Positions 63,383-64,000 of a stretch of 64,000 nt of DNA are shown one piece after another. Source of the stretch: Cellvibrio sp. OA-2007 (lineage in GTDB: Bacteria; Pseudomonadota; Gammaproteobacteria; Pseudomonadales; Cellvibrionaceae). Under the pieces are notes generated by a model. The model saw only the letters and a list, made by a program, of their open reading frames with translations. It had not been told where the DNA came from and searched no databases. Both the position numbers and the translations under genes were made by a program. The stretch lies in contig NZ_BBUL01000092.1 of assembly GCF_000953825.1 (NCBI RefSeq), positions 62,001-126,000 on the forward strand, read 5' to 3'. Position 1 is the stretch's first letter. The number at the start of each line of letters is the position of its first letter.

Positions 63383-64000
63383 GATTGCACCTCTTTTTGT
63401 GTAGCGACCGACAAGTCTTTATTCCCATTAACCATCGCAACAAACAACTCTTCCAAGCGGTTAGATTTATTGCGCATGCTAACAATCTCAAAACCTTGCG
63501 CAGTCAATTGTGCGAATACCGCGTTAAGCGACTGCCCTTTATCCACTTCAACCTCAAAGGAGTGCTCATCAGTTTTTTCGACGCGATACCCAATTAAGCT
63601 CGGCAGCGCATGCAGCTCACCCACCACATCAAAAATAAATACTTCTTTATTAAGCTGTTGCAGTAAGTGTTTTACGCTGGTGTTTTTAACAATAACGCCT
63701 TGATCAATAATCGCCACATTGCGACACAAACTCTCCGCCTCTTCTAAATAATGCGTGGTGAGAATAATAGTAGTACCTGCCGCATTGATCTCGCGCAGAA
63801 ATTCCCACATGGAACGACGCAGTTCTATATCAACACCCGCTGTAGGCTCATCAAGAATCAACAGCTGTGGCTCATGCACCAGTGCCCGCGCAATCATCAA
63901 ACGCCGCTTCATCCCTCCCGACAACATGCGCGCAGGTGTGTGGCGCTTATCCCATAAACTTAATTGTTTTAAATATTTTTCAGTTTGCTGCAACGCCTGG
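63379..64000 (-). CDS. ABC exporter ATPase, YadG-like, cut by the right edge
   Basis: The visible 206 C-terminal residues include the ABC signature Leu-Ser-Gly-Gly-Met-Lys-Arg-Arg, Walker B Leu-Leu-Ile-Leu-Asp-Glu-Pro-Thr-Ala-Gly-Val-Asp and the switch His in Leu-Thr-Thr-His. The Walker A part lies beyond the window; the frame stays open through 64000. It powers the downstream YadH-like permease, whose gene it overlaps by 4 nt. Confidence 0.93.
   Translation of the reverse strand, partial: QALQQTEKYLKQLSLWDKRHTPARMLSGGMKRRLMIARALVHEPQLLILDEPTAGVDIELRRSMWEFLREINAAGTTIILTTHYLEEAESLCRNVAIIDQGVIVKNTSVKHLLQQLNKEVFIFDVVGELHALPSLIGYRVEKTDEHSFEVEVDKGQSLNAVFAQLTAQGFEIVSMRNKSNRLEELFVAMVNGNKDLSVATQKEVQS

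Noticed and set aside
1-64000. CRISPR array, rRNA genes, insertion sequences
   Set aside because: No regularly spaced repeats, rRNA sequence or transposase was seen; the only recombinases are the two tyrosine-type enzymes.

Overview
The window looks like chromosome of a polysaccharide-degrading gammaproteobacterium, most likely Cellvibrio or a close relative (Cellvibrionaceae). This is inferred from gene content, not from a search: two large TonB-dependent receptors of the carbohydrate-uptake type, a tryptophan-halogenase-like/SapC pair, GH16 and GH43 enzymes, an ExeA/ExeB type II secretion pair, and the sulfite reductase/DUF934, serC/serA and bfd/bfr arrangements.

Layout. 0-8 kb: an AraC-type fragment, a PadR/HAAS-membrane pair, an SPFH protein with a small ribbon-helix-helix partner, a DesK/LiaS-like two-component system, the DUF485/ActP acetate uptake pair and a GH16 lipoprotein. 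8-18 kb: a ParE/RHH toxin-antitoxin pair, a pseudouridine synthase, sulfite reductase with DUF934, a patatin, a long-chain acyl-CoA ligase and an acyl-CoA dehydrogenase. 17-20.5 kb: serC, serA, a NIF3-like protein and a CoA-type Nudix hydrolase. 20.6-26.7 kb: a TonB receptor, halogenase-like protein and SapC, ending in a candidate small RNA that shares an operator with the receptor. 26.8-35 kb: ung, a peroxiredoxin, bfd and bfr with Fur-like sites, exeB/exeA and gcvP. 35-39 kb: an ECF sigma factor fused to a membrane domain, divergent from a CIA30-domain protein; both are preceded by the same two-box promoter. 39-47 kb: a second EF-G, a TrmK-like methyltransferase, a GH43 enzyme and a second TonB receptor with twin LacI-like operators and a leader terminator.

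47.9-57.8 kb is accessory DNA. A FitAB-like toxin-antitoxin module lies between paired TCGACAC repeats. Next comes a roughly 8.9 kb island inserted at the 3' end of tRNA-Arg(ACG). The island carries HigBA, a second tyrosine recombinase with zinc-ribbon HTH and AlpA-like partners, an MmeI-like type IIL restriction-modification enzyme, an Abi_2 (AbiD/AbiF-like) HEPN protein preceded by a strongly structured leader RNA, and a P4-type integrase beside the tRNA. It reads as a compact anti-phage island.

57.8-64 kb: tRNA-Ser(GGA), a nitroreductase, a coiled-coil membrane protein, a membrane adenylate cyclase, and queF behind a YadGH-type ABC exporter whose ATPase runs off the right edge.

The signals I rate highest are the Abi_2 leader RNA, the sigma-factor fusion with its matched divergent promoters, and the operator-controlled small RNA downstream of sapC.
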